Below, piece after piece: positions 53,747 through 61,137 of a stretch of DNA of 64,000 nucleotides. The notes under the pieces are model-generated. The model did no database searches and was not told the DNA's origin. It worked only from the letters and a program-made list of their open reading frames with translations. A program made the position numbers and the translations under genes. This DNA comes from Streptomyces iakyrus (GTDB lineage: Bacteria; Actinomycetota; Actinomycetes; Streptomycetales; Streptomycetaceae), in contig NZ_JNXI01000002.1 of NCBI RefSeq assembly GCF_000717055.1, forward strand, positions 1 through 64,000, written 5' to 3'. Numbering within the stretch: position 1 is the first letter of the stretch; every line of letters begins with the position of its first letter.

Positions 53747-54232
53747 TCAGCGGGTGTGATGGTGCGCGGGGTTCTGTGTGGGACGGGGCAGACCCGGCAG
53801 TGCGGTGGGCGGTGGACCGGGCCGGGGCGCGGGGCCGCGGGTGGTCAGCTGCGGGGAGCGGGTGCGTGCCGCGTGGGTGCGGGCGCTCAGCGGCCGGCGG
53901 GTCATCCCCAGGCGGCGGCCGACCTCGTCGTAGACGTCGTTGCCCGCACGCGGCCGGATGGCGACGACGTGGATCTCCTTCGGGTGTGCGGACTCTGCGG
54001 GCGCCGGGCGGACGCCGTAGACGACGCGCCAGTCCTTGCGCGAGTCCACGAACAGCTTGCGGTAGCCCTCCAGGTCACCGTCGAGGCGTAGCCCGAAGCG
54101 CTGCGCGTTCACGACTTCCTGGAGGTAGGCGAGGGTGAGGTCGCGGATATCGCTGGGGGCTTGGAGGAGATCGGTCAGCGCGCGGGGGTCGAAGCTCAGT
54201 CCGAAGGCGGGCTGTCCCTGTCCCGCGGTCAT
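53747..54232 (-). CDS. RelE/ParE-like toxin-fold protein
   Basis: ATG 54232 overlaps the DUF4913 stop and gives 161 residues. Residues about 12-105 fit the RelE fold: LTDLLQAPSDIRDLTLAYLQ, then GDLEGYRKLFVDSRKDWRVV and HVVAIRPRAGNDVYDEVGRR. These are the basic and strand elements of the toxin fold. A basic Arg/Pro-rich tail follows. No antitoxin-like small gene precedes it; the DUF4913 protein occupies that place. It may be a RelE relative used as a binder rather than an mRNA interferase. Confidence 0.55.
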   Translation of the reverse strand: MTAGQGQPAFGLSFDPRALTDLLQAPSDIRDLTLAYLQEVVNAQRFGLRLDGDLEGYRKLFVDSRKDWRVVYGVRPAPAESAHPKEIHVVAIRPRAGNDVYDEVGRRLGMTRRPLSARTHAARTRSPQLTTRGPAPRPGPPPTALPGLPRPTQNPAHHHTR

Positions 54233-54879
54233 GACGTCGGCTCGTCCGGCTCGGGTGTCCCGGCGGCTTCCGCCATGGACGCTGTCTCCGTGCGCACGGA
54301 CGGCGGCGGGCCGGGCAGAAGACGGTGCGCGGGCCGGTCGGGAGAGGTCATGCAGGCCGACAGCGGCCCGCCCGGTGCGCGGATCGCCGCCACCGCGTGG
54401 GTGAGGAAGTCCCGGTGCCACACGAACAGGCCGCTCAATCCGGCTTCGGGGTCCTTGTGCTGCTGGTACGCCAGCCAAAGAGAGTGAAGCCAAGCCACGA
54501 CGTCGTCGTGCTCCTGCCACTGCAGACACCAGGGCGCCGCGGTCGTGACCTCCGCCCCGTACACCGGGAGGAAGAAGTCGTCGACCCAGTCCGACAAGGC
54601 ATCGAGTTCGTCTTCGCGTTCCTCCCCGTCGAGTTCCAGGATCGGGCGGGGCTCCGGCGGAGCTGCGGCAGGCGGCCCGCCGAGCCCTGGCATGCCGAAC
54701 GCGGCGAACGGCGATCCGCTCGGTGCTGGGGCGGACGCCAGGTGGTCGATTTGCTGCGCCTGTTGCGCCGACTGCTCCATGAGCCGTCGGACGCTCGCCT
54801 CGATTCCTTCCAGCTGCGGATCGGGAATACGAACCGGCTCCAACTCCCCCTCGTCAGGAGGTTTTATGGATTCGGACAT
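54229..54879 (-). CDS. DUF4913 domain protein
   Basis: The 216-residue protein starts at ATG 54879. An N-terminal coiled-coil segment (EGIEASVRRLMEQSAQQAQQ) precedes the DUF4913 core (about residues 92-175): WVDDFFLPVYGAEVTTAAPW, then HDDVVAWLHSLWLAYQQHKD and LFVWHRDFLTHAVAAIRAPG. This family is common on actinobacterial plasmids and phages and has no known activity. It heads the leftward train; its promoter must lie in the 107 bp before the IS481 element. Confidence 0.8.
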   Translation of the reverse strand: MSESIKPPDEGELEPVRIPDPQLEGIEASVRRLMEQSAQQAQQIDHLASAPAPSGSPFAAFGMPGLGGPPAAAPPEPRPILELDGEEREDELDALSDWVDDFFLPVYGAEVTTAAPWCLQWQEHDDVVAWLHSLWLAYQQHKDPEAGLSGLFVWHRDFLTHAVAAIRAPGGPLSACMTSPDRPAHRLLPGPPPSVRTETASMAEAAGTPEPDEPTS

Positions 54880-54981
54880 GAATAGCTTGGGCCTCCTACG
54901 AGACGTGGAATGTGAGGAAGACGGAAGCGGCGACGCGCGGACCGGCCCACGAGCTACAAGTCCGCTTCCTCGGATTGCCGA

Positions 54982-55935
54982 CTAGGTGTATTGCCCTGTG
55001 AGGTTGGGGACGCGGCTGGCGGGTGGCTGGCCTTTCAGCGCGGTGTGTCCGCGGTGGTGATTGTAGGTGTGCAGCCACTCGTCGAATGCCTGGCGTCGTT
55101 CGGCCTCGGACCGGTAGGGGCGGGCGTAGGCCCACTCGTCCAGCAGGGTGCGGTTGAAGCGTTCGACCTTGCCGTTCGTCTGTGGCCGGTAGGGCCGGGT
55201 TCGTTTGTGGGTGATCCCGGCCGCTGCCAGCAGGTCGCGCCAGTTGCGGGAGCGGTAGCAGGAGCCGTTGTCGGTCAGTACCCGTTCCACGGTGATGCCG
55301 GCCTGGATGAAGAAGGCGTGGGCGCGGGTCCAGAAGGCGGTGGCGGTCTCCTTCTTCTCGTCTGCGTGGATCTCGCTGTAGGCCAGGCGGGAGTGGTCGT
55401 CGACGGCGGTGTGCAGGTAGCTGTAGCCGGCGTTCGTGCGGTTCTTGCGGCCTGCGGCCCGGCCGAGGACTTTGTGGCCGCCGCCGTCGGGGATGTTGCC
55501 GAGCTTCTTGATGTCGACATGGACCAGTTCGCCGGGCCGGTCGCGTTCGTAGCGGCGTATGACACGGCCGGTGGCCCGGTCCAGGTGGGCAAGGCGGGCC
55601 AGGCCGTAGCGGGCCAGGACGCGGTGCACCGTCGAGGGCACCAGGTGCAGCAGGTGCGCGATGCGGGCCGGTCCCCACCGGCGCAGGATGCGGACCTTGA
55701 TGATCCGGCGCTCGGTGCGGGTCGGGGTGCGGCGCGGGCTGGTGCGCGGACGGCTGGAGCGGTCGGCCATGCCGGCCTCGCCGAGCCGACGGTAACGGTC
55801 GACCCACCGCTGGGCCGTGGTCGGCGAGACCTGGAAGCGTTCTGCGGCCCGTCGCAGGCTCCAGTTGTCGTCTACGACGCAGCGGGCCAGGCGCAGGCGG
55901 CCGGTCTCGGTCAGGGGTGCATTACGGTGGGGCAC
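54982..55935 (-). CDS. IS481-family transposase
   Basis: GTG 55935 gives 317 residues, a normal length. The N-terminal HTH reads LTETGRLRLARCVVDDNWSL, followed by RRAAERFQVSPTTAQRWVDR. The DDE catalytic domain has HVDIKKLGNIPDGG, VERVLTDNGSCYRSRNW and the final Glu in PQTNGKVERFNRTLLDEWAY. The stop codon TAG at 54982-54984 lies outside the left inverted repeat, in the duplicated target sequence. The gene looks intact, so the element is probably active or recently inserted. Confidence 0.92.
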   Translation of the reverse strand: MPHRNAPLTETGRLRLARCVVDDNWSLRRAAERFQVSPTTAQRWVDRYRRLGEAGMADRSSRPRTSPRRTPTRTERRIIKVRILRRWGPARIAHLLHLVPSTVHRVLARYGLARLAHLDRATGRVIRRYERDRPGELVHVDIKKLGNIPDGGGHKVLGRAAGRKNRTNAGYSYLHTAVDDHSRLAYSEIHADEKKETATAFWTRAHAFFIQAGITVERVLTDNGSCYRSRNWRDLLAAAGITHKRTRPYRPQTNGKVERFNRTLLDEWAYARPYRSEAERRQAFDEWLHTYNHHRGHTALKGQPPASRVPNLTGQYT

Positions 55936-56050
55936 GAGGGCCTTTCTGTTGCTGGTGCAGATGTCGCAATCCACACCAGGCCAGAAGGCCCTCACCCATT
56001 TCAAGATCACACGGCAGTGATCGCTGTCACCAACCTCCGTGGGCAGAACA
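54987..56050 (-). mobile_element. IS481-type insertion sequence (1064 bp) with ACTAGG target duplication
   Basis: The imperfect ends read TGTATTGCCCTGTGAGGTTGG (left) and, reverse-complemented, TGTTCTGCCCACGGAGGTTGG (right), 16 of 21 matching. Both sides are flanked by ACTAGG (54981-54986 and 56051-56056), which fits the known NCTAGN, 6-bp target pattern of IS481. Confidence 0.9.
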
Positions 56051-56091
56051 ACTAGGGCGCCGGTCGCCTTGGCGGGAGTCGCGCTCGCGGC

Positions 56092-56847
56092 TCAGGCGGT
56101 GAGAATCACGTCGTCTTGCGTGAGGGTCTCGCGGATCGTTTCGGTGAGCCGGTCGGCCGCGATCGACGCGTAGTGCTCGGTCTTCTCCACGCCGATGAAG
56201 TCTCGGCCTTCCAGCAGAGCGGCGACGCCCGTGGAGCCGGAGCCGGCGCAGAAGTCGAGCACCGTGCCGCCCACGGGGCTGATCTTGACCAGCTCGCGCA
56301 TCACCTCGACGGGCTTCTGCGTGATGTGCTGGCGCTTCGCCCCCGAGGGCTGCGAGGCCGAGTACAGGCCGGGCAGATAGACGGGGTTCCGGGAGCCGTC
56401 GATCGCTCCCTTCGACGCCCAGACGATGAATTCACAGTTCTGAGTGAACCGGCCCTTCTGGGGCCGTGCCTGTGGCTTGTGCCAGGCCAGCACCCCGCGC
56501 CACAGCCACCCGGCCGCCTGAATCGCGTCCGTCGTGATCGGGAGTTGACGCCAGTCGGTGAACAGCAGCGCGGTCCCGCCGGTCTTCGTAAGGCGGTGGG
56601 CTTCGGTCATGATCTGCGTCAGCCAGAACCCGTAGCTGCGCTGGTCCATGTTCTCGCCGGTGAAGTCCGGCAGGGTGTGCTGGGCGTCGGCGGAGGTGTA
56701 CTTCTGCTTCGCGGAGCGCGTGGTGCGCTCCTTCGCGGTCCTACCGCCTGAGTTGTACGGCGGATCGGTGATGACGGAGTCGACGCAGCCGTCCGGAAGG
56801 CCGGCGAGAACACTGAGGGCGTCGCCCTGATGCAGGGAAAAAGGCAA
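56092..56847 (-). CDS. Site-specific DNA methyltransferase (N4/N6, DPPY type)
   Basis: TTG 56847 gives 251 residues; upstream codons exist but are poor. The catalytic motif DPPYNSG is near residue 31, and the AdoMet-binding motif DFCAGSGSTG is near 199, so the order is catalytic before binding (beta class). Preceding KPVEVMRELVKISPVGG is typical. These enzymes methylate adenine or cytosine N4 in a short target. No restriction endonuclease is adjacent, so it may protect transferred DNA from the recipient's restriction or act in regulation. Confidence 0.88.
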   Translation of the reverse strand: MPFSLHQGDALSVLAGLPDGCVDSVITDPPYNSGGRTAKERTTRSAKQKYTSADAQHTLPDFTGENMDQRSYGFWLTQIMTEAHRLTKTGGTALLFTDWRQLPITTDAIQAAGWLWRGVLAWHKPQARPQKGRFTQNCEFIVWASKGAIDGSRNPVYLPGLYSASQPSGAKRQHITQKPVEVMRELVKISPVGGTVLDFCAGSGSTGVAALLEGRDFIGVEKTEHYASIAADRLTETIRETLTQDDVILTA

Positions 56848-57301
56848 AGAGGAACCCCTATTCGGGTGCGGAATCGCGGAGGGAACTAACCGCCTCGCAC
56901 AGAAATCCTCGCGGGCCGCAATTGGGCATGCAGAAGCCCAGGGCCGCAGACCGAGGAGGGCGAGGGGGAGTCCAAAAACTGTAGAGGCGAAAGCGCCGAC
57001 GACCAAGAAGTGCGCTGCTGAGGTGCCGGATTCCGGCACCTCACGCCGACTTTTTGGTCAACCGCCGATTCGCGCCTACTGTTTTTGAACCGCCCGGCGC
57101 ACACCGCCGCTGGCTACTCCCCGACACACCTCACGGAGGTACCCCCTGCCCCGGCACACCTAGCTCACGGCCCGGCCACGCGGAGCGAGCGGCAACTCGC
57201 CCACACAGGCCCGTCCTGATCGCCCACCCCGGCCGCCGCGCCCTTCCAATCACGCCTCGCGCACGCGGCACGCCGGACACCGCACCCCGAAGGACACGCT
57301 C
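56848..57301. other. Intergenic control region before the conjugation operon
   Basis: No gene is supported in these 454 bp. It holds the palindrome at 57019-57043 and probably the promoters of the divergent methyltransferase and conjugation genes. Confidence 0.5.
57019..57043. promoter_or_regulatory. Palindrome matching the iteron-like repeats at 28.7 kb
   Basis: TGAGGTGCCGGA and TCCGGCACCTCA flank one T. The reverse strand contains CCGGAATCCGGCA, identical to the repeat copy ending at 28748. It lies about 258 bp upstream of the leader peptide of the conjugation operon. Confidence 0.6.
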
Positions 57302-57364
57302 ATGACGTCTCGCTACCCACCCATGCCCGAAACCGCTAGCCCCCGTGCGGTCCGCTCCGATTGA
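57302..57364 (+). CDS. 20-residue leader peptide coupled to the wall hydrolase
   Basis: ATG 57302 with AAGGACACGCTC upstream encodes MTSRYPPMPETASPRAVRSD; its stop TGA overlaps the TTG start of the next gene (TTGA). Such short, well-positioned frames commonly couple translation to the following gene. The peptide itself is probably not functional. Confidence 0.5.
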   Translation: MTSRYPPMPETASPRAVRSD

Positions 57365-58491
57365 AGTGGCTCGCCGCCGGCATCGGCGTCGTTTTCCTCT
57401 CCCCGATCCTGATCGGCGGCACCGGCATGATGCTGGCCTCCTCCGCCGACGCCGTGAAGAGCAGCGGCTCCTTCAGCAGCTGCCTGACCGACATAAACAC
57501 CGACAAGGTCTCCGAGCAGGTCACCAAGATTCTCGACGGCGCATCCGGCAAGAACGTCCACGTCGAGGGCCTGGACCTGCCCGCCGAACAAGTCCCCAAC
57601 GCCCAGACGATCGTGGCCGCCGGCCTCTCGCTCGACGTCCCCAAGAAGGGGCAGATCGTCGCGCTCGCCACGGCGATGCAGGAGAGCCGGCTGCGCAACC
57701 TCAACTACGGAGACCGGGATTCCCTCGGCCTGTTCCAGCAGCGTCCCTCGCAGGGCTGGGGCAGTGCCCAGCAGATCCGTGACCCGGTCTACGCCTCCGA
57801 GCAGTTCTACAAGCACTTGCTCAAGGTGAGCGGCTGGCAGCAGATGACTGTCACCCAGGCCGCCCAGGCCGTGCAGAAGTCCGGCCTGCCGGACGCGTAC
57901 GCGCAGTGGGAGGACCTGGCCACCGCACTGCAGGAAGCCATCGCCAAGACCTTCCCCGGCGGCAACGACGCGGACGGCAAGGATGCGGACCAGGGCGAGC
58001 AGCCGTCGACTGGCACGACCGGCTGCGCGCCGGGCCAGGACGGATCCGGCTTCGGCCGCATCCCCGAGGGAAGCGTCCCGAAGGGCTACGCGATTCCCAA
58101 GAACGCCGATCCGAAGGCGCGCAAGGCCATCGAGTGGGCGATGCACCAGCTCGGCACGCTCTACCAGTGGGGCGGATCCTGCACCAACTCGCACGGCCCC
58201 GACCCCATGGGCCGCTGCGACTGCTCCAGCCTGATGCAGCAGGCGTACGCGCATGCCGGCGTCACGCTCACCCGCACCACCTACACGCAGGTCAACGAGG
58301 GTAAGGCGGTCTCGCCCGCCCAACTTGAGCCCGGTGACCTGATCTTCAGCCGTGGCACGGCCGCCCAGCCCGAGCACGTCGGCATGTACATGGGCGAGGG
58401 CCTCGTGATCGAGGCGCCGCGCACATCGAAGCCTGTCCGGATCACCCCGATCAAGGACTGGACGATTCTCGCCGCCCGCCGCGTCTTCTGA
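57361..58491 (+). CDS. Two-domain peptidoglycan hydrolase (transglycosylase-like plus NlpC/P60) of a conjugation system
   Basis: TTG 57361 gives 376 residues. An N-terminal membrane helix (about 2-24) anchors it. Residues about 95-155 carry the lysozyme-like segment LATAMQESRLRNLNYGDRDS with LGLFQQRPSQGWGSAQQI, where Glu is the likely catalytic residue. The C-terminal NlpC/P60 domain has Cys in GRCDCSSLMQQAYAHAG (about 286) and His in PEHVGMYMG. Such enzymes open the wall for mating channels, as VirB1-type proteins do. It is the first large gene of the secretion operon. Confidence 0.9.
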   Translation: MKWLAAGIGVVFLSPILIGGTGMMLASSADAVKSSGSFSSCLTDINTDKVSEQVTKILDGASGKNVHVEGLDLPAEQVPNAQTIVAAGLSLDVPKKGQIVALATAMQESRLRNLNYGDRDSLGLFQQRPSQGWGSAQQIRDPVYASEQFYKHLLKVSGWQQMTVTQAAQAVQKSGLPDAYAQWEDLATALQEAIAKTFPGGNDADGKDADQGEQPSTGTTGCAPGQDGSGFGRIPEGSVPKGYAIPKNADPKARKAIEWAMHQLGTLYQWGGSCTNSHGPDPMGRCDCSSLMQQAYAHAGVTLTRTTYTQVNEGKAVSPAQLEPGDLIFSRGTAAQPEHVGMYMGEGLVIEAPRTSKPVRITPIKDWTILAARRVF

Positions 58492-58630
58492 CGCCGCCCC
58501 GTCCCGGCACCGCTCCGGGCGGGCCGCCGCCGCGGCCACTTCCGCGCCCCGAGCGCACCTCCCCCTCCGCTTCCCCACCTTCCCGCGGGCCCTCGCCTGG
58601 CCCGCGTATGCAAGGAGCCCCGCCACCCCT

Positions 58631-58945
58631 ATGTCCGTCCCTCTCTCCGACCGCGTCATCCAGCTCGCCTACGACCCAGGAATCTCGCCCAAGGGCGGCG
58701 GGTTGCCCGGGCTGAGCGTGCTGAAGAACGTCGTCAACTCGATCAATCTGTTCGGGATCATCGCCGTCGTCGGCGCCCTCGCCGTCTCGCTCGGCGTGTG
58801 GGCCTGGGGTCACCACACCGGTGGTCACCAGGCCGAGGCCAACGGCAAGAAAGGCGCGGTCGTGGCCGCGGGCGCCGCCCTCGGTCTGGGTGCCGCGAAC
58901 GGCATCGTCGCCTTCTTCTCGGCCCTCGGCTCGCAGGTCCGCTAA
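58631..58945 (+). CDS. Two-helix pilin-like protein (VirB2/DUF6112-type)
   Basis: The 104-residue protein has two hydrophobic helices (about residues 41-60, NLFGIIAVVGALAVSLGVWA, and 74-97, GAVVAAGAALGLGAANGIVA) joined by a short HHTGGHQ loop. It has the position and size of VirB2-type pilins or DUF6112 proteins of actinobacterial transfer systems. No signal peptide cleavage is obvious. The next gene starts within its stop codon (TAATG). Confidence 0.7.
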   Translation: MSVPLSDRVIQLAYDPGISPKGGGLPGLSVLKNVVNSINLFGIIAVVGALAVSLGVWAWGHHTGGHQAEANGKKGAVVAAGAALGLGAANGIVAFFSALGSQVR

Positions 58946-59637
58946 TGCGGAAGCGATTCTCCTCCTTTTCGCTGTCCTCGTACGGCGCAGGCTGGTCGGC
59001 CAACCGGCGCATCGCGATCGTCGCCTCCGTCGTCGCCGTCCTGCTCGCCATCGCCGGGATCGTCGCCCTGCTGACCGGCGGCGGGAACGGCCACCCGGCT
59101 CCCGACACCGCCGCACCCGCCCCAGCTGACAGCCCGTCCTCCTCAGAGGCCGCCCCGAAGCCTTCCTCCGGATCCGGGTCGGTGCCCAAGCCTCCGCAGA
59201 TCGCCGAGCCGGTCGCCTACGCCAAGGCGGCGGCCCAGATGCTGTGGTCCTACGACACCCGCGACACCAGCCGCGACCAGCAACTCGCCGGCATGCGCGC
59301 CTGGATGACCACCGAGACCAAGTACGCCGACTGGGCCTCGGTCTCCGGCCAGGTGCCCGATCCGGTGCCGTGGTCACGGATGGCCGACCAGGACCAGCAC
59401 GCCACCGGCACGGTCACCGAGGGCCACTACCCCTCCGCGTTCAAGGCGGCCCTGGCCGACGACCCGTCCGCGATCACCCAGGCATACATCTACGTCGTCA
59501 CCGTCAACGGCAAGCAGCAGATCGCCTGGAGGAAGGGCGGCGGCGGAGCCGAGGAACGCGCCGTGACCCTCGCCGTGCAGTGCCGCCCGAATCACGACTG
59601 CACCTTGGCCGCCATCGCTCCGAGCGTCACGCAGTGA
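58945..59637 (+). CDS. VirB8-like membrane-anchored protein
   Basis: The 230-residue protein starts at ATG 58945, overlapping the stop of the pilin-like gene. One membrane helix (about 26-45) follows a basic N-terminus; a Pro/Ser-rich linker is next, and a C-terminal domain (about 75-225) with AYAKAAAQMLWSYDTRDTSR and QAYIYVVTVNGKQQIAWRKG fits the NTF2-like fold of VirB8/TcpC. These proteins bridge inner-channel components. CRPNHDC in the domain gives a possible disulfide. Confidence 0.75.
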   Translation: MRKRFSSFSLSSYGAGWSANRRIAIVASVVAVLLAIAGIVALLTGGGNGHPAPDTAAPAPADSPSSSEAAPKPSSGSGSVPKPPQIAEPVAYAKAAAQMLWSYDTRDTSRDQQLAGMRAWMTTETKYADWASVSGQVPDPVPWSRMADQDQHATGTVTEGHYPSAFKAALADDPSAITQAYIYVVTVNGKQQIAWRKGGGGAEERAVTLAVQCRPNHDCTLAAIAPSVTQ

Positions 59638-59673
59638 CCCGCGCCTGACATAAGAATGGAGGAGTAACTCCCC

Positions 59674-61056
59674 GTGGGTTTCTGTGATATTCCCCTGGCA
59701 GACAAGCTGTGTGCCGTCGGTGACGCGGTGGATTTCGCCTCGGACCCCGGCAAGGCCATCGGCGACTGGATGGCGAAGTCGGCAGGTGAACTGGCAGCCG
59801 CCGCTGCCGATCTGGCGGCCGAAGCGGTCAACACCACCACGAAGGTCGACCTGAACGCCGGCTGGTTCCGCGACAACTACAAGATGCTCTTGCCGCTGGG
59901 CCTGGTCCTGCTGGTCGCGACGTTCTGCGCGCAGCTGGTGCGGGCCGCGGTCAGACGCGACGGACAAGCCCTCACACAGGCATTCACCGGCACCATGTCG
60001 GGCGTTCTGTTCGCCTTCTGCGCCATCGCCCTGACCACGGTTGCCGTCGAGGTGGTCGACGCCGTCTCCGACGGCCTGTTCAAGGCCGCGAAGCTGGACA
60101 TCGCGTCGGCGGTTCGCCGCATCGTGAAGGTGAACCAGATCGCCGGCCTGTCCGGACTGGGCTGGCTCGTCGCGGTCGTCGCCGGTCTCGGCGCCGCCAT
60201 CGGCGCCTTCCTCTACTGGTGCGTGATGATGGTCCGCAAGGTCGGCATCCTCGTCATGGTCACCCTGGCGATCTTCGCAAGTGCCGGCGGCGGCTGGGAG
60301 GTCGCACGCCGCTGGCGCAAAGGCTGGATCGAAGCCACCGCCACCCTCGTGGTCTCCAAGCTCCTGATGACCGTGATCTTCGTACTCGGTATCGCTGCCA
60401 TGGGCAAGACCGAGGCCAAGGACGGCATCGCCGCTCTGGCCGACGTCATGTCCGGCATCGTGATCATGATCCTGGTCCTGCTGTGCCCGTACGCCGTCTT
60501 CAAGTTCGTGCACTGGGCGGCCGACGGCACCGACGGAGAGTCCATCCACCGGGCCGGTGGCGCTGGAGCCCAGATCGCCAAGGCCCACGCCGAGAAGGCC
60601 GCCCGCAAGGCCACCGCAGCTGCGGCCACCGCAGGAACCGGTGGCGCTGCAGCCGGAGCAGGCACCGCACCACAGGGGCCCGACGCCGCTGGCGGGGGCG
60701 GTTTCCCCGGCGACGTCGCCGCCAACCCGACCGGTGGAGGCGCAGACGGCAGGGAAGGATCGCAGGGCGACGGCGGAACGGGCGTCTCGCCCGGTGGCGA
60801 TGCCGTCAAGTCCGGTCTGGAGAAGGCCGTCCAGCCCGGGCCGACGAGCGTGTCGGACGACACCACCGGCCAGGTGGGCGGCAGCCCGGGTCCGGGCGGA
60901 TCCGGCGCAAGCGCCGCGTCCGGCCAGGGCGGCGGATGGCAGTCCACGGCGCCGACCACGACTCCGCCGCCGCAGGGCGCACCCCCGTCCCCCGGCTCAC
61001 AGAACGCCACGTCCAGCGGGTCGGCCTCACCGCCGCCGCCACCGACCGGCCTCTGA
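59674..61056 (+). CDS. VirB6/TrbL-like polytopic membrane protein
   Basis: GTG 59674 with GGAGGAGTAACTCCCC upstream gives 460 residues. Six or so helices occupy residues about 70-285 (LLPLGLVLLVATFCAQLVRA, and GIVIMILVLLCPYAVFKFVH). The last 150 residues are Gly/Pro/Ala-rich and disordered. VirB6/TrbL proteins line the inner membrane part of the transfer channel. A short N-terminal amphipathic part contains GFCDIPLADKLCAVGD with two Cys. Confidence 0.82.
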   Translation: MGFCDIPLADKLCAVGDAVDFASDPGKAIGDWMAKSAGELAAAAADLAAEAVNTTTKVDLNAGWFRDNYKMLLPLGLVLLVATFCAQLVRAAVRRDGQALTQAFTGTMSGVLFAFCAIALTTVAVEVVDAVSDGLFKAAKLDIASAVRRIVKVNQIAGLSGLGWLVAVVAGLGAAIGAFLYWCVMMVRKVGILVMVTLAIFASAGGGWEVARRWRKGWIEATATLVVSKLLMTVIFVLGIAAMGKTEAKDGIAALADVMSGIVIMILVLLCPYAVFKFVHWAADGTDGESIHRAGGAGAQIAKAHAEKAARKATAAAATAGTGGAAAGAGTAPQGPDAAGGGGFPGDVAANPTGGGADGREGSQGDGGTGVSPGGDAVKSGLEKAVQPGPTSVSDDTTGQVGGSPGPGGSGASAASGQGGGWQSTAPTTTPPPQGAPPSPGSQNATSSGSASPPPPPTGL

Positions 61057-61137
61057 TCCCCTGCCCGACTCCCGGGGGTGGGATGTGCACGCCACCTCCC
61101 ACCCCTGGGTTCCACCCGCGCCTCCAGGACCCGCCCC

